DNA from: Bacteroidales bacterium
Lineage (GTDB): Bacteria; Bacteroidota; Bacteroidia; Bacteroidales; Muribaculaceae
DNA length: 64,000 nucleotides
NCBI GenBank assembly: GCA_014800795.1
Contig: JAAVFL010000025.1
Coordinates: 37,469-101,468, forward strand
Reading direction: 5' to 3'
Below the pieces are notes generated by a model. It was not told where the DNA came from. It ran no database searches and saw only the letters and a program-made list of their open reading frames with translations. Below are positions 55,127-63,045 of this stretch, in pieces. Within the stretch, counting starts at the first letter, position 1, and each line of letters starts with the position of its first letter. Position numbers and translations under genes: made by a program.

Positions 55127-57619
55127 ATGAAAAAACTTATTCTGGCGGCTCTTATCGCACCCTGCCTCGCATCGTGCGGCTCAGGAAACGCCTCGCATGA
55201 GGTTATCAAAAACGACCTCAGGGCACCGGCCTACCCACTGATCACCATCGACCCATACACAAGCGCATGGTCACCCAGCGATGAACTCTACGACTCGCAG
55301 GTGATGCATTGGACAGGATACAGCTTCCCGTTCATCGGTGTGCTGAAAGTTGACGGCGTTCCTTACCGTTTCATGGGCCTTGAAGAACAGGAGATGACCC
55401 CGATCGTGCCTACTTCACAGCAGGGCGACTGGACCGGACGCTGGACAACCGAAAAGCCTGCCGGCGACTGGACCGCCGAGAACTATGACGACTCAAAATG
55501 GAAGAGCGACCGCGGTGCATTCGGCACAATGGAGAACGAACCTACTGCAAAAACACAGTGGGGAACCCGCGAAATATGGGTGCGCCGTACGGCCGACATA
55601 ACCGAGAACCTCGGCAACCGCCCCGTATTCCTTGAATTCTCAAACGACGACGACGCTATTTTCTACATCAATGGAGTTCAGGTGTACAGTACAGGCCCCG
55701 TCTGCAACAAGAACAAGGTTATCAAGCTCGACGATGCTGCACGCGCCGCTCTGCGCGAGGGAACCAATACTATCGCAGCCGAATGCATCAATCCCGTGGG
55801 CAACGGACTGCTTGATTTCGGACTGCTGATTCCGAAAGCGACCCATACCTCTTTCGACCGTACAGCCGAGCAGACATCGGTTGACGTACAGGCCACACAG
55901 ACCCACTACACCTTCACCTGCGGCAATGTGGATCTCGCCCTTACCTTTGCGGCCCCCATGTTCATGGATGATCTGGAGCTTATGAGCCGTCCGGTAAACT
56001 ATGTCACATATACGGTAGAGAGCAACGACGGAAAGGCTCATGATGTAGAAATCTACTTCGAAGCTTCACCCCGTTGGGCTCTTGACCAGCCTTATCAGAC
56101 TTCCACTACAGAGGCTTACGAAAAGAATGGTCTCGTATATATGAAGAGCGGCAGCAAGGAACAGAATATCCTTGCAAAGCGCGGCGACCATACCCGCATC
56201 GACTGGGGTAATTTCTACATGGTAGCCAACGCAGACAACACAACTTACGGCGTAGGTAGCGCTGACCAAATGCGCGAAAACTTCGTGAACGGCGAGGCTC
56301 TGTCCGACAAGACATCGGGTGAGGACAGCGAAGGCCAGATGGCACTCGTATGCGATCTCGGCGACGTTACGAACGCTACCGGCAAAATCATGATCGGCTA
56401 TGACGACCTCTACTCCATCCAGTATTTCGGCGAAAACCTGCGTCCCTATTGGAACCGCGACGGCTCAAAGACAATCGAGAGCCAGTTCGAGGCCGCAAAC
56501 TCCGAGTATGCAAAACTTATCGACCGCTGCTATGCATTCGATAAGCAACTGATGGAAGAGGCAACCGCAGCCGGTGGCAAGAAATATGCCGAACTGTGTG
56601 CCCTGGCTTACCGTCAGGCTCTTGCCGCTCATAAACTTGTGGAATCTCCCTCAGGCGAAATTCTGTGGTTCTCAAAAGAGAACGACAGCAACGGCTCTAT
56701 CGGAACCGTAGACATTACATATCCCGAGGCTCCTATCGCCCTTTACTACAATCCCGAACTCGCCAAAGGTCTGATGAACTTCATCTATGAATACAGCGAG
56801 AGCAAGGGATGGGAGAAACCCTTCCCGGCACATGATGTAGGCACCTATCCTCAGGCCAACGGCCAGACTTACGGCGGCGACATGCCTATCGAAGAGGGTG
56901 GCAATATGATCATTATCACAGACGCAGTATGTCAGCAGGAAGGCAACGCCGAGTATGCGAAGAAACACTGGGACACTCTTTCCACCTGGGTAGATTATCT
57001 GGTAGAATATGGTCTTGATCCTGAAAATCAGCTCTGCACCGATGACTTCGCCGGTCACTTCGCCCACAACGTGAACCTCTCGGCAAAAGCAATCGTAGCT
57101 ATCGCAGCATACGCTCAGATGGCTGAGATGCAAGGCCTTACCGATGTTGCCGAGAAGTATAACGCCATTGCCAAGGACTACGCCAACAAATGGGTTGAAA
57201 TGGCATTCGACGGCGACCACTACCGCCTGACATTTGACAAAGAGGGTACCTGGAGCCAGAAATACAATATCGTATGGGACAAACTGCTCGGCCTTAACCT
57301 CTTCCCGCAGGAGGTTGTCGATACAGAAATCGCATACTACAAGACCCGTCAGAACAAGTACGGCCTGCCCCTTGACAACCGTGCTACCTACACCAAGAGC
57401 GACTGGATTGTATGGACCGCAACCATGGCTCCTGATCAGGAATCATTCGAAGTGTTCATCGCACCTCTTCATGATTTCTATAACGAGACCGTAGACCGTG
57501 TTCCGATGAGCGACTGGGTTTATACCGACAATGACCATCGCCGCGGCTTCATGGCACGCGCAGTGGTTGGCGGCTACTTCATCAAGATGCTTGAAAAAGC
57601 TGATGAAATAAAAAAATAA
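55127..57619 (+). CDS. Glutaminase-A-like lipoprotein, paralog 3
   Basis: An 830-residue lipoprotein: lipobox LASC at about residues 13-16 (CLASCGSG). DUF4964-like (LRAPAYPLITIDPYTSAWSP), a jelly-roll insert (about 95-225; EIWVRRTADITENLGNRPVF), then DUF5127, DUF4965 and DUF1793 (HDVGTYPQANGQTYGGDMPI, NQLCTDDFAGHFAHNVNLSA, AVVGGYFIKMLEKADE). It is more divergent in the N-terminus than the other two copies but has the same order of domains. It lies 45 bases after GH76 and is followed by a strong hairpin. The lipid anchor suggests membrane attachment, unlike its paralogs. Confidence 0.85.
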   Translation: MKKLILAALIAPCLASCGSGNASHEVIKNDLRAPAYPLITIDPYTSAWSPSDELYDSQVMHWTGYSFPFIGVLKVDGVPYRFMGLEEQEMTPIVPTSQQGDWTGRWTTEKPAGDWTAENYDDSKWKSDRGAFGTMENEPTAKTQWGTREIWVRRTADITENLGNRPVFLEFSNDDDAIFYINGVQVYSTGPVCNKNKVIKLDDAARAALREGTNTIAAECINPVGNGLLDFGLLIPKATHTSFDRTAEQTSVDVQATQTHYTFTCGNVDLALTFAAPMFMDDLELMSRPVNYVTYTVESNDGKAHDVEIYFEASPRWALDQPYQTSTTEAYEKNGLVYMKSGSKEQNILAKRGDHTRIDWGNFYMVANADNTTYGVGSADQMRENFVNGEALSDKTSGEDSEGQMALVCDLGDVTNATGKIMIGYDDLYSIQYFGENLRPYWNRDGSKTIESQFEAANSEYAKLIDRCYAFDKQLMEEATAAGGKKYAELCALAYRQALAAHKLVESPSGEILWFSKENDSNGSIGTVDITYPEAPIALYYNPELAKGLMNFIYEYSESKGWEKPFPAHDVGTYPQANGQTYGGDMPIEEGGNMIIITDAVCQQEGNAEYAKKHWDTLSTWVDYLVEYGLDPENQLCTDDFAGHFAHNVNLSAKAIVAIAAYAQMAEMQGLTDVAEKYNAIAKDYANKWVEMAFDGDHYRLTFDKEGTWSQKYNIVWDKLLGLNLFPQEVVDTEIAYYKTRQNKYGLPLDNRATYTKSDWIVWTATMAPDQESFEVFIAPLHDFYNETVDRVPMSDWVYTDNDHRRGFMARAVVGGYFIKMLEKADEIKK

Positions 57620-57633
57620 ATATCTACATAGAG

Positions 57634-57669
57634 TGAAGGTGTACGCAGAAGGGACTGCGTACACCTTCA
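57634..57669 (+). terminator. Terminator after paralog 3
   Basis: Perfect 15-base-pair stem (57634-57648 with 57655-57669), 6-base loop, followed by TTTCCCTT. It lies 14 bases after the stop codon. Confidence 0.8.
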
Positions 57670-57709
57670 TTTCCCTTATACTTAGTTAAAAATCATTATT
57701 ATATTTGTG

Positions 57710-60022
57710 ATGAAAAACTTAAATACACTTGCATGTATGGCTTTCGCCATCGGCATGGCAACAAGTGCCGCCGCAGTGGAATCGCCTGTTGACTATGTAA
57801 GTACACTCGTGGGAACACAGTCGAAACACTCACTTTCGACCGGTAATACCTATCCGGCCATCGCCATGCCATGGGGTATGAACTTCTGGACAGCACAGAC
57901 AGGAAAGATGGGCGACGGTTGGGCCTATACCTACGATGCCGATAAAATCCGCGGCTTCAAGCAGACACATCAGCCCAGTCCCTGGATCAATGACTACGGC
58001 CAGTTCTCACTGATGCCCGTCACCGGTAAGCCTGTGTTCGATCAGGATCAGCGGGCAAGCTGGTTCTCACACAAAGCGGAGGTCGCGACCCCTTACTACT
58101 ATCGTGCATATCTGGCAGACCATGACGTAGTGACGGAAATAACCCCCACCGACCGTGCTGCAATGTTCAGGTTCACTTTCCCGCAGACAGACGATGCATA
58201 TGTAGTAATCGACGCTATGGACAACGGCTCCTCCGTAACCATAGTTCCAGGTGAGAACAAAGTGATGGGTTTCGCGACAAAAAACAGCGGTGGTGTGCCT
58301 GACAACTTCAAGACATATTTCATTATCGAATTCGACAAGCCATTCACATACACAGCTGCTGTGACCGATGGCAATATCGATACCAATTCCCTGAACGCAT
58401 CCGGTAACCATACAGGTGCCATCATCGGTTTCAAGACCGGTAAAGGTGAAGTTGTAAACGCGCGTGTAGCATCTTCGTTCATCAGCTTCGAACAGGCTGC
58501 CCTGAACATGAAGGAACTCGGCAACGATAATTTCGATCAGGTAAAAGCCAAAGGCCGCGAGCGCTGGAACGATGTTCTCGGCCGCATCGAGGTTGAAGAC
58601 AACGATATCGACCGCCTGCGCACATTCTATTCTTGCCTGTATCGCTCGGTTCTTTTCCCCCGCAGCTTCTATGAGATAGACGCACAAGGCAAACCTGTTC
58701 ACTACAGCCCCTTCAACGGCGAAGTGCTTCCCGGCTATATGTTTACCGATACCGGTTTCTGGGATACGTTCCGCTGCCTTTTCCCGTTCCTCAACCTCAT
58801 GTATCCTTCGATGAACGAAAAAATGCAGGAAGGTCTGATGAACACCTTCAAAGAAAGCGGATTCCTGCCGGAATGGGCAAGCCCCGGCCACCGCGGCTGT
58901 ATGGTGGGCAACAACTCCGCCTCCATCGTGACCGACGCATGGCTCCTCGGACGCCGCGGTTTCGATCCCGAAACAATCTGGGATGCTGTGACCTTCGGGG
59001 CAAATAATGTGCATCCGCATGTGCCCTCTACCGGTCGTCTCGGCTATGAATATTACAACAAACTCGGCTATGTACCTTACAACGTAGGCATCAACGAGAG
59101 CGCAGCCCGCACTCTCGAATATGCCTATGACGACTGGTGTATCTATCAGCTCGGAAAAGCGCTCGGCAAGCCGGAAAAGGAGCTGAAACCTTACAAAGAG
59201 CGTGCGATGAACTACCGCAATCTGTTTGATAAGGAACATAACCTTATGCGCGGCCGCAACGAGGACGGCACTTTCCAGAGCCCATTCAACCCACTCAAAT
59301 GGGGCGATGCGTTCACCGAAGGAAACAGCTGGCATTATTCGTGGAGCGTGTTCCACGATCCGCAGGGTCTGATTGACCTTATGGGTGGCAAGAAAGTTTT
59401 CAATGAAATGATGGATTCCGTGATGACCGTTCCCCCACTGTTCGACGACAGCTACTACGGAGGTGTTATCCACGAAATCCGTGAGATGCAGATCATGAAT
59501 ATGGGTAATTACGCACATGGTAACCAGCCCATCCAGCATATGCTCTATCTTTATGACTGGTCCGGCGAGCCCTGGAAGACCCAGAAATGGGTTCGTGAAG
59601 TCATGGACAAAATGTATCTCGCGACCCCCGACGGATATTGCGGCGACGAAGACAACGGTCAGACCTCTGCATGGTATGTATTCTCGGCGATGGGCTTCTA
59701 CCCCGTATGCCCCGGCAGCGGCGAATATGCCATAGGTACTCCCCTGTTCAAGAATATGGTGCTTCATCTGGAGAACGGCAATAAAGTGACCCTTTCCGCT
59801 CCCAATAACAGCAGAGAGAACCACTATGTAGACGGAATCCTGCTCAATGGCGCGCCATACAACAAAAACTATTTCACTCATGCCGAGCTCAACAGCGGAG
59901 CATACATCATCTATGAAATGTCTGACAAGCCCAACACATCGCGCGGTACAACCGACGATGCTCTCCCCTACTCATTCTCCAACGAGCTTAAGGAGCAGGC
60001 TGTAAAGGGGAAGAAAAAATAA
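57710..60022 (+). CDS. GH92 alpha-mannosidase
   Basis: A 770-residue enzyme with a signal peptide (about 1-23). GH92 signatures: VDYVSTLVGT near the mature N-terminus, GNTYPAIAMPWGMNFWTAQT, GFKQTHQPSPWINDYGQF, FWDTFRCLFPFLNLMYPS, and the C-terminal GYCGDEDNGQTSAWYVFSAM with calcium-site and catalytic acidic residues. These calcium-dependent exo-enzymes remove alpha-mannose from mannan side chains or N-glycans. I use the ATG at 57710, directly after a GTG. The gene continues into GH43 after a 15-base gap. Confidence 0.95.
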   Translation: MKNLNTLACMAFAIGMATSAAAVESPVDYVSTLVGTQSKHSLSTGNTYPAIAMPWGMNFWTAQTGKMGDGWAYTYDADKIRGFKQTHQPSPWINDYGQFSLMPVTGKPVFDQDQRASWFSHKAEVATPYYYRAYLADHDVVTEITPTDRAAMFRFTFPQTDDAYVVIDAMDNGSSVTIVPGENKVMGFATKNSGGVPDNFKTYFIIEFDKPFTYTAAVTDGNIDTNSLNASGNHTGAIIGFKTGKGEVVNARVASSFISFEQAALNMKELGNDNFDQVKAKGRERWNDVLGRIEVEDNDIDRLRTFYSCLYRSVLFPRSFYEIDAQGKPVHYSPFNGEVLPGYMFTDTGFWDTFRCLFPFLNLMYPSMNEKMQEGLMNTFKESGFLPEWASPGHRGCMVGNNSASIVTDAWLLGRRGFDPETIWDAVTFGANNVHPHVPSTGRLGYEYYNKLGYVPYNVGINESAARTLEYAYDDWCIYQLGKALGKPEKELKPYKERAMNYRNLFDKEHNLMRGRNEDGTFQSPFNPLKWGDAFTEGNSWHYSWSVFHDPQGLIDLMGGKKVFNEMMDSVMTVPPLFDDSYYGGVIHEIREMQIMNMGNYAHGNQPIQHMLYLYDWSGEPWKTQKWVREVMDKMYLATPDGYCGDEDNGQTSAWYVFSAMGFYPVCPGSGEYAIGTPLFKNMVLHLENGNKVTLSAPNNSRENHYVDGILLNGAPYNKNYFTHAELNSGAYIIYEMSDKPNTSRGTTDDALPYSFSNELKEQAVKGKKK

Positions 60023-60037
60023 AAGGTAAGGATGATT

Positions 60038-61015
60038 ATGAATAAAATCAGCAAATCACTGTCATGCATTCTCGTTGCGGCTGCCGGACTTATTCCGACA
60101 GCTACTTCGGGAGCCAACCCGATTTTCGAAGGATGGTATGCCGATCCCGAAGGTATTGTCTACGATGATACATACTGGATCTATCCTACATGGAGCGATG
60201 AGTACGAGCGCCAGACATTTATCGACTGCTTTTCGTCGAAAGATCTTGTGAACTGGACACGCCACCATGCCGTGATTGATACCACCGAAGTAAAGTGGGC
60301 AAAAAAATGCATGTGGGCTCCTGCCGTACTGCGTAAAGACAGCAAATATTACATATTCTTCGGTGCGAACGACGTGCATCCGGGCGAAGTAGGCGGAATC
60401 GGTGTAGGAGTAAGCACACGTCCCGACGGACCATTCCGCGATCTCATCGGCAAGCCTCTGATCAATGACATTGTAAACGGTGCACAACCGATCGATCAGT
60501 ATGTATTTCTCGATGACGATGGTACATATTACATGTACTATGGCGGATGGGGACATTGCAACATCGTAAAACTGAGCGATGATTTCAAGTCACTGGTTCC
60601 GTTTGCCGACGGCGAACTCTACAAAGAGGTAACGCCCGAGAACTATGTAGAAGGCCCATTCATGTTCAAGCGCGATGGGAAATACTACTTTATGTGGAGC
60701 GAAGGAGGCTGGGGCGGCCCCGACTATTGTGTAGCCTACGCCATCGCAGACTCTCCTTTCGGTCCGTTCAAACGTGAAGACAAAATACTCCAGCAGGATC
60801 CTGAGATCGCTACCGGTGCAGGTCATCACTCCGTTATCCGCGTTCCAGATACAGATGAATACTACATAGTATATCATCGCCGCCCATTAGGCGAAACGGC
60901 TCGCGATTTCCGTGTTACTTGCATTGACCGAATGACATTTGATAAAAATGGCAAAATCAATCCTGTAAAAATGACAAATGAAGGAGTAAAACCCCGTCCT
61001 ATAAAACGGAAGTAA
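60038..61015 (+). CDS. GH43-family glycosidase
   Basis: A 325-residue single-domain five-bladed propeller enzyme with a signal peptide. The three GH43 acidic residues are visible: Asp in GWYADPEG (near residue 36), Asp in GAQPIDQYVFLDDDG and Glu in YVEGPFMFK. GH43 enzymes act on arabinofuranose, xylose or galactofuranose linkages; the subfamily cannot be fixed by eye. In an alpha-mannan context, removal of arabinofuranosyl or galactofuranosyl side groups is plausible. The ATG at 60038 is chosen because AAGGTAAGG lies at a suitable distance; an ATG at 60032 is possible. Confidence 0.88.
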   Translation: MNKISKSLSCILVAAAGLIPTATSGANPIFEGWYADPEGIVYDDTYWIYPTWSDEYERQTFIDCFSSKDLVNWTRHHAVIDTTEVKWAKKCMWAPAVLRKDSKYYIFFGANDVHPGEVGGIGVGVSTRPDGPFRDLIGKPLINDIVNGAQPIDQYVFLDDDGTYYMYYGGWGHCNIVKLSDDFKSLVPFADGELYKEVTPENYVEGPFMFKRDGKYYFMWSEGGWGGPDYCVAYAIADSPFGPFKREDKILQQDPEIATGAGHHSVIRVPDTDEYYIVYHRRPLGETARDFRVTCIDRMTFDKNGKINPVKMTNEGVKPRPIKRK

Positions 61016-61039
61016 CTCCCTGCCGAATTACAACCGTGT

Positions 61040-61103
61040 AATCAAGTCCGGTATATGCGAGCATTACAGAATAGCGCATATACCGGACTTGATTCATTTT
61101 TTT
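61040..61103 (+). terminator. Strong terminator at the end of the locus
   Basis: Perfect 20-base-pair stem (61040-61059 with 61075-61094), followed by a run of seven T (61097-61103). It lies 24 bases after the GH43 stop codon. Confidence 0.92.
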
Positions 61104-61208
61104 AAGACATTCATCCGCAATCGCTCGCTCAATCACGTGAGATTGCAGAATACTTCAACGAAAATCCCGTGGTCGTAGTGCCACCGAAGTTAATTTTGCA
61201 TGGGCAGC

Positions 61209-61778
61209 TCACTTTTTCTTGCGATACCCGCACTTGGGACAAACTCCGTCGTCATTCAGGGCGATTCCGCAAAGCGGGCAGCGATCTATTTCATTGTGAG
61301 TTTCGAAATCCATAGATGCGGCATTTACGCCACTGGTAAACTTGATTTTAGCTATATTGAGCTTGTCCTTAAGCAGATCGTATACGATCTTGATCATTCC
61401 CTCTACCGTCATGGTCTCTTTCGTCACCACCAGCCTTGCATCCGGGTAGGCAGTAGCCAGTTCGGTCTTGAATGCGACGCCCTTCATAGTGTTCTGAGGA
61501 TGCCCGTTCAGGATTCCCTGCTTCTGGTACACTTCAAGAATAGCCGGCAGCAGAGGATCATCTTCACGCAGAACGAGTGCATGATCAAAATTTTGCAATA
61601 CATTCCAGGCTGTCTTTCTTATCTCATTGCATGGGAAGACCATGTTTACACCTTCATTTACGGTATCTTCCACTTCGATGGTCATAACTCCTGTGTGGCC
61701 GTGAAGGTACTGTGCCTCACCCTTGAATCCATAGAAGCGGTGGGCATACTGAAGATCAAAAGTAGTAATACTTCTCAT
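61209..61778 (-). CDS. 6-pyruvoyl-tetrahydropterin synthase-like protein with zinc ribbon
   Basis: A 189-residue tunnelling-fold protein. The zinc ligands of the PTPS/QueD family are present: His13 in YAHRF, and His26 and His28 in LHGHTG. The catalytic Cys normally four residues before the first His of HGH is Ala22. DHALVLREDDPLL matches the family's DHxxLN region. A C-terminal zinc ribbon (CPLC at about 170 and CPKC at about 182) is added. Loss of the Cys suggests a reaction other than QueD or sepiapterin formation, possibly a PTPS-III-like or non-pterin role. It is monocistronic with an upstream TAACTTTG box (61807-61814). Confidence 0.8.
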   Translation of the reverse strand: MRSITTFDLQYAHRFYGFKGEAQYLHGHTGVMTIEVEDTVNEGVNMVFPCNEIRKTAWNVLQNFDHALVLREDDPLLPAILEVYQKQGILNGHPQNTMKGVAFKTELATAYPDARLVVTKETMTVEGMIKIVYDLLKDKLNIAKIKFTSGVNAASMDFETHNEIDRCPLCGIALNDDGVCPKCGYRKKK

Positions 61779-62060
61779 ACATTAATTCGATTATAAATTA
61801 TTAAAGCAAAGTTATCTCTATACTGGATGAACACCGGATTTGACTGTAATGTTCATCAAAAAAATACATAATGTTATTACTAAAGTCTGCCCACGAATAT
61901 TATAAAAAAATTCACTCCCCTCTCATGCATTCACATAGGACACGACACCAATAAAACCCGACCTGGGACGGTTGATTCTAAAAAATCGGATCTGATACGT
62001 GGTATGGAGATGTCGAAGAATGCCTATACTTAAATTTATTTCAAAAAAAATCCGTCAGAA
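61779..62060. other. Intergenic region, no gene
   Basis: AT-rich with no credible open frame. It carries the -7 box of the pterin-fold gene at 61807-61814 (minus-strand TAACTTTG, no good -33 box). Confidence 0.55.
61807..61814 (-). promoter_or_regulatory. Candidate -7 box of the pterin-fold gene
   Basis: The minus strand reads TAACTTTG, an exact TAnnTTTG, about 29 bases before the ATG at 61778. No TTTG is found 19-21 bases upstream. Confidence 0.45.
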
Positions 62061-62092
62061 TTTGTTCATATCAAAAATAAGCTGTACCTTTG
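62061..62092 (+). promoter_or_regulatory. Promoter of tRNA-Lys
   Basis: TTTG (62061-62064), 20 bases, TACCTTTG (62085-62092): exact Bacteroidetes consensus. The start would be near 62099, about 57 bases before the tRNA. Confidence 0.8.
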
Positions 62093-62155
62093 CATCGCAA
62101 TTGAGGGAATAACCTCTGCTAAAGAGTTTGCAGAGCCATGATTGCTCCACAAAAT

Positions 62156-62228
62156 GACTCCGTAGCTCAGTTGGTAGAGCAACTGACTCTTAATCAGTGG
62201 GTCGAGAGTTCGAGCCTCTCCGGGGTCA
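62156..62228 (+). tRNA. tRNA-Lys (anticodon CTT)
   Basis: A 73-base cloverleaf. The acceptor GACTCCG pairs with CGGGGTC, the D-arm contains TAGCTCAGTTGGTAGAGCA, the anticodon stem-loop is ACTGA-CTCTTAA-TCAGT with anticodon CTT, and the T-arm contains GAGTTCGAGCCTC. The CCA end is not encoded, unlike the tRNA-Ala in this window. Confidence 0.94.
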
Positions 62229-62251
62229 CTAAACAAAGCGGTAAAACGCAG

Positions 62252-62293
62252 AAGAATGCTGAAATCACTTGATTTTCAGCATTCTTTCTTTTT
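62252..62293 (+). terminator. Terminator of tRNA-Lys
   Basis: Perfect 13-base-pair stem (62252-62264 with 62274-62286), 9-base loop, then TCTTTTT. Confidence 0.85.
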
Positions 62294-62330
62294 GCCCAAA
62301 TCGAAGAATACTGAAGAATATTACGGTCAG

Positions 62331-62357
62331 CTGTGAGTGATGTGTGAGTACTCACAG
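62331..62357. repeat. Palindromic site downstream of tRNA-Lys
   Basis: TGTGAGTACTCACA (62343-62356) is a perfect 14-base palindrome. A further copy of its left arm (CTGTGAGT) lies at 62331-62338. It may be a recombination or operator relic of an element that used this tRNA. Confidence 0.5.
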
Positions 62358-62371
62358 GAGGCTGTCCAACA

Positions 62372-62670
62372 ATCAAAGTTAGGGAGCTAACAAAAGCAGA
62401 CGGAGAACAGACGGGTTATGTTGAACGACTGATAAAGCGTTTAGGAGTTTATGCAGCTTTTTCTTATTCCGATCAGTTTCTAACCTCAATACGTGAGGTC
62501 ACAGTGGAGTCTGAGCTTCAGCTCGTTTCTTTGTGAGCAACATTACAAGACAAAAAACTGCAAACGCTCTTTTTAGAGAAATAAAACAACTCGCGCTTGA
62601 AATCACCTGTCAGCATATCAGACCTGACGAAATGTGCAAGGATGTAAACTATAATACTGACCTTCGTTAA
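62372..62670 (+). other. Possible decayed coding sequence
   Basis: One frame is open without a start codon from about 62372 to a TGA at 62534-62536 (KVRELTKADGEQTGYVERL onwards). An overlapping frame begins at a GTG at 62533 and ends at a TAA at 62668 (SNITRQKTANALFREIKQLA onwards). A single frameshift would join them into one product of about 100 residues. No family is recognised. It could equally be chance. Confidence 0.25.
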
Positions 62671-62933
62671 ATCACCACAGGATATTCAGAATGACGCTGA
62701 AACCAAGATATTGCATATGGACACGTAGCAGCGATTTTATTTCCGTCAGCAAGGATTTTTTCAGCAGCACGCTTCACCAGCTCTCCGGCAACACCTTGTC
62801 CTCTAAGAGATTTATCCACAAAGGTATGGTCGATTGTAGAAATTCCAGCTTTAGTGGGAAATGTAACTTCAGCGATTATTTCACCCGCAGTATCGGTTAC
62901 ATAAATACGGTTGGTTTCTGTTATATATTTCAT
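62667..62933 (-). CDS. Small GNAT-family N-acetyltransferase (YjdJ-like)
   Basis: An 88-residue minimal GNAT protein with DHTFVDKSLRGQGVAGELVK carrying the acetyl-CoA loop motif R-G-Q-G-V-A, and a C-terminal CPYAISWFQRHSEY, typical of the short COG2388 acetyltransferases. I use the ATG at 62933; a longer in-frame extension to 63035 has no support and would run to the start of the transposase. The substrate is unknown. It is an isolated gene in a decayed accessory region. Confidence 0.8.
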   Translation of the reverse strand: MKYITETNRIYVTDTAGEIIAEVTFPTKAGISTIDHTFVDKSLRGQGVAGELVKRAAEKILADGNKIAATCPYAISWFQRHSEYPVVI

Positions 62934-63045
62934 ATTATTGCTGTCCGATAAAACTTTTTGAATACATAAAAAATTAGGGTCGATTCCATTTGCCGTATTC
63001 GGCCCTTTTAGTTTAGTTTGTGTTCGCCAAAACATTTTCTAAACT

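Noticed and set aside
57700..57707. TATATTTG resembling a -7 box before GH92
   Set aside because: It ends 3 bases before the start codon, so the transcript would be leaderless, and there is no upstream TTTG box.
58067..59881. 604-codon open frame on the minus strand
   Set aside because: It is fully antisense to the GH92 gene; its length reflects codon bias on the real strand and the product has no coherent domain.
62194..62376. 60-codon minus-strand frame
   Set aside because: It runs antisense through tRNA-Lys; the PERLELSTH-like ending is a usual artefact of translating tRNA genes backwards.
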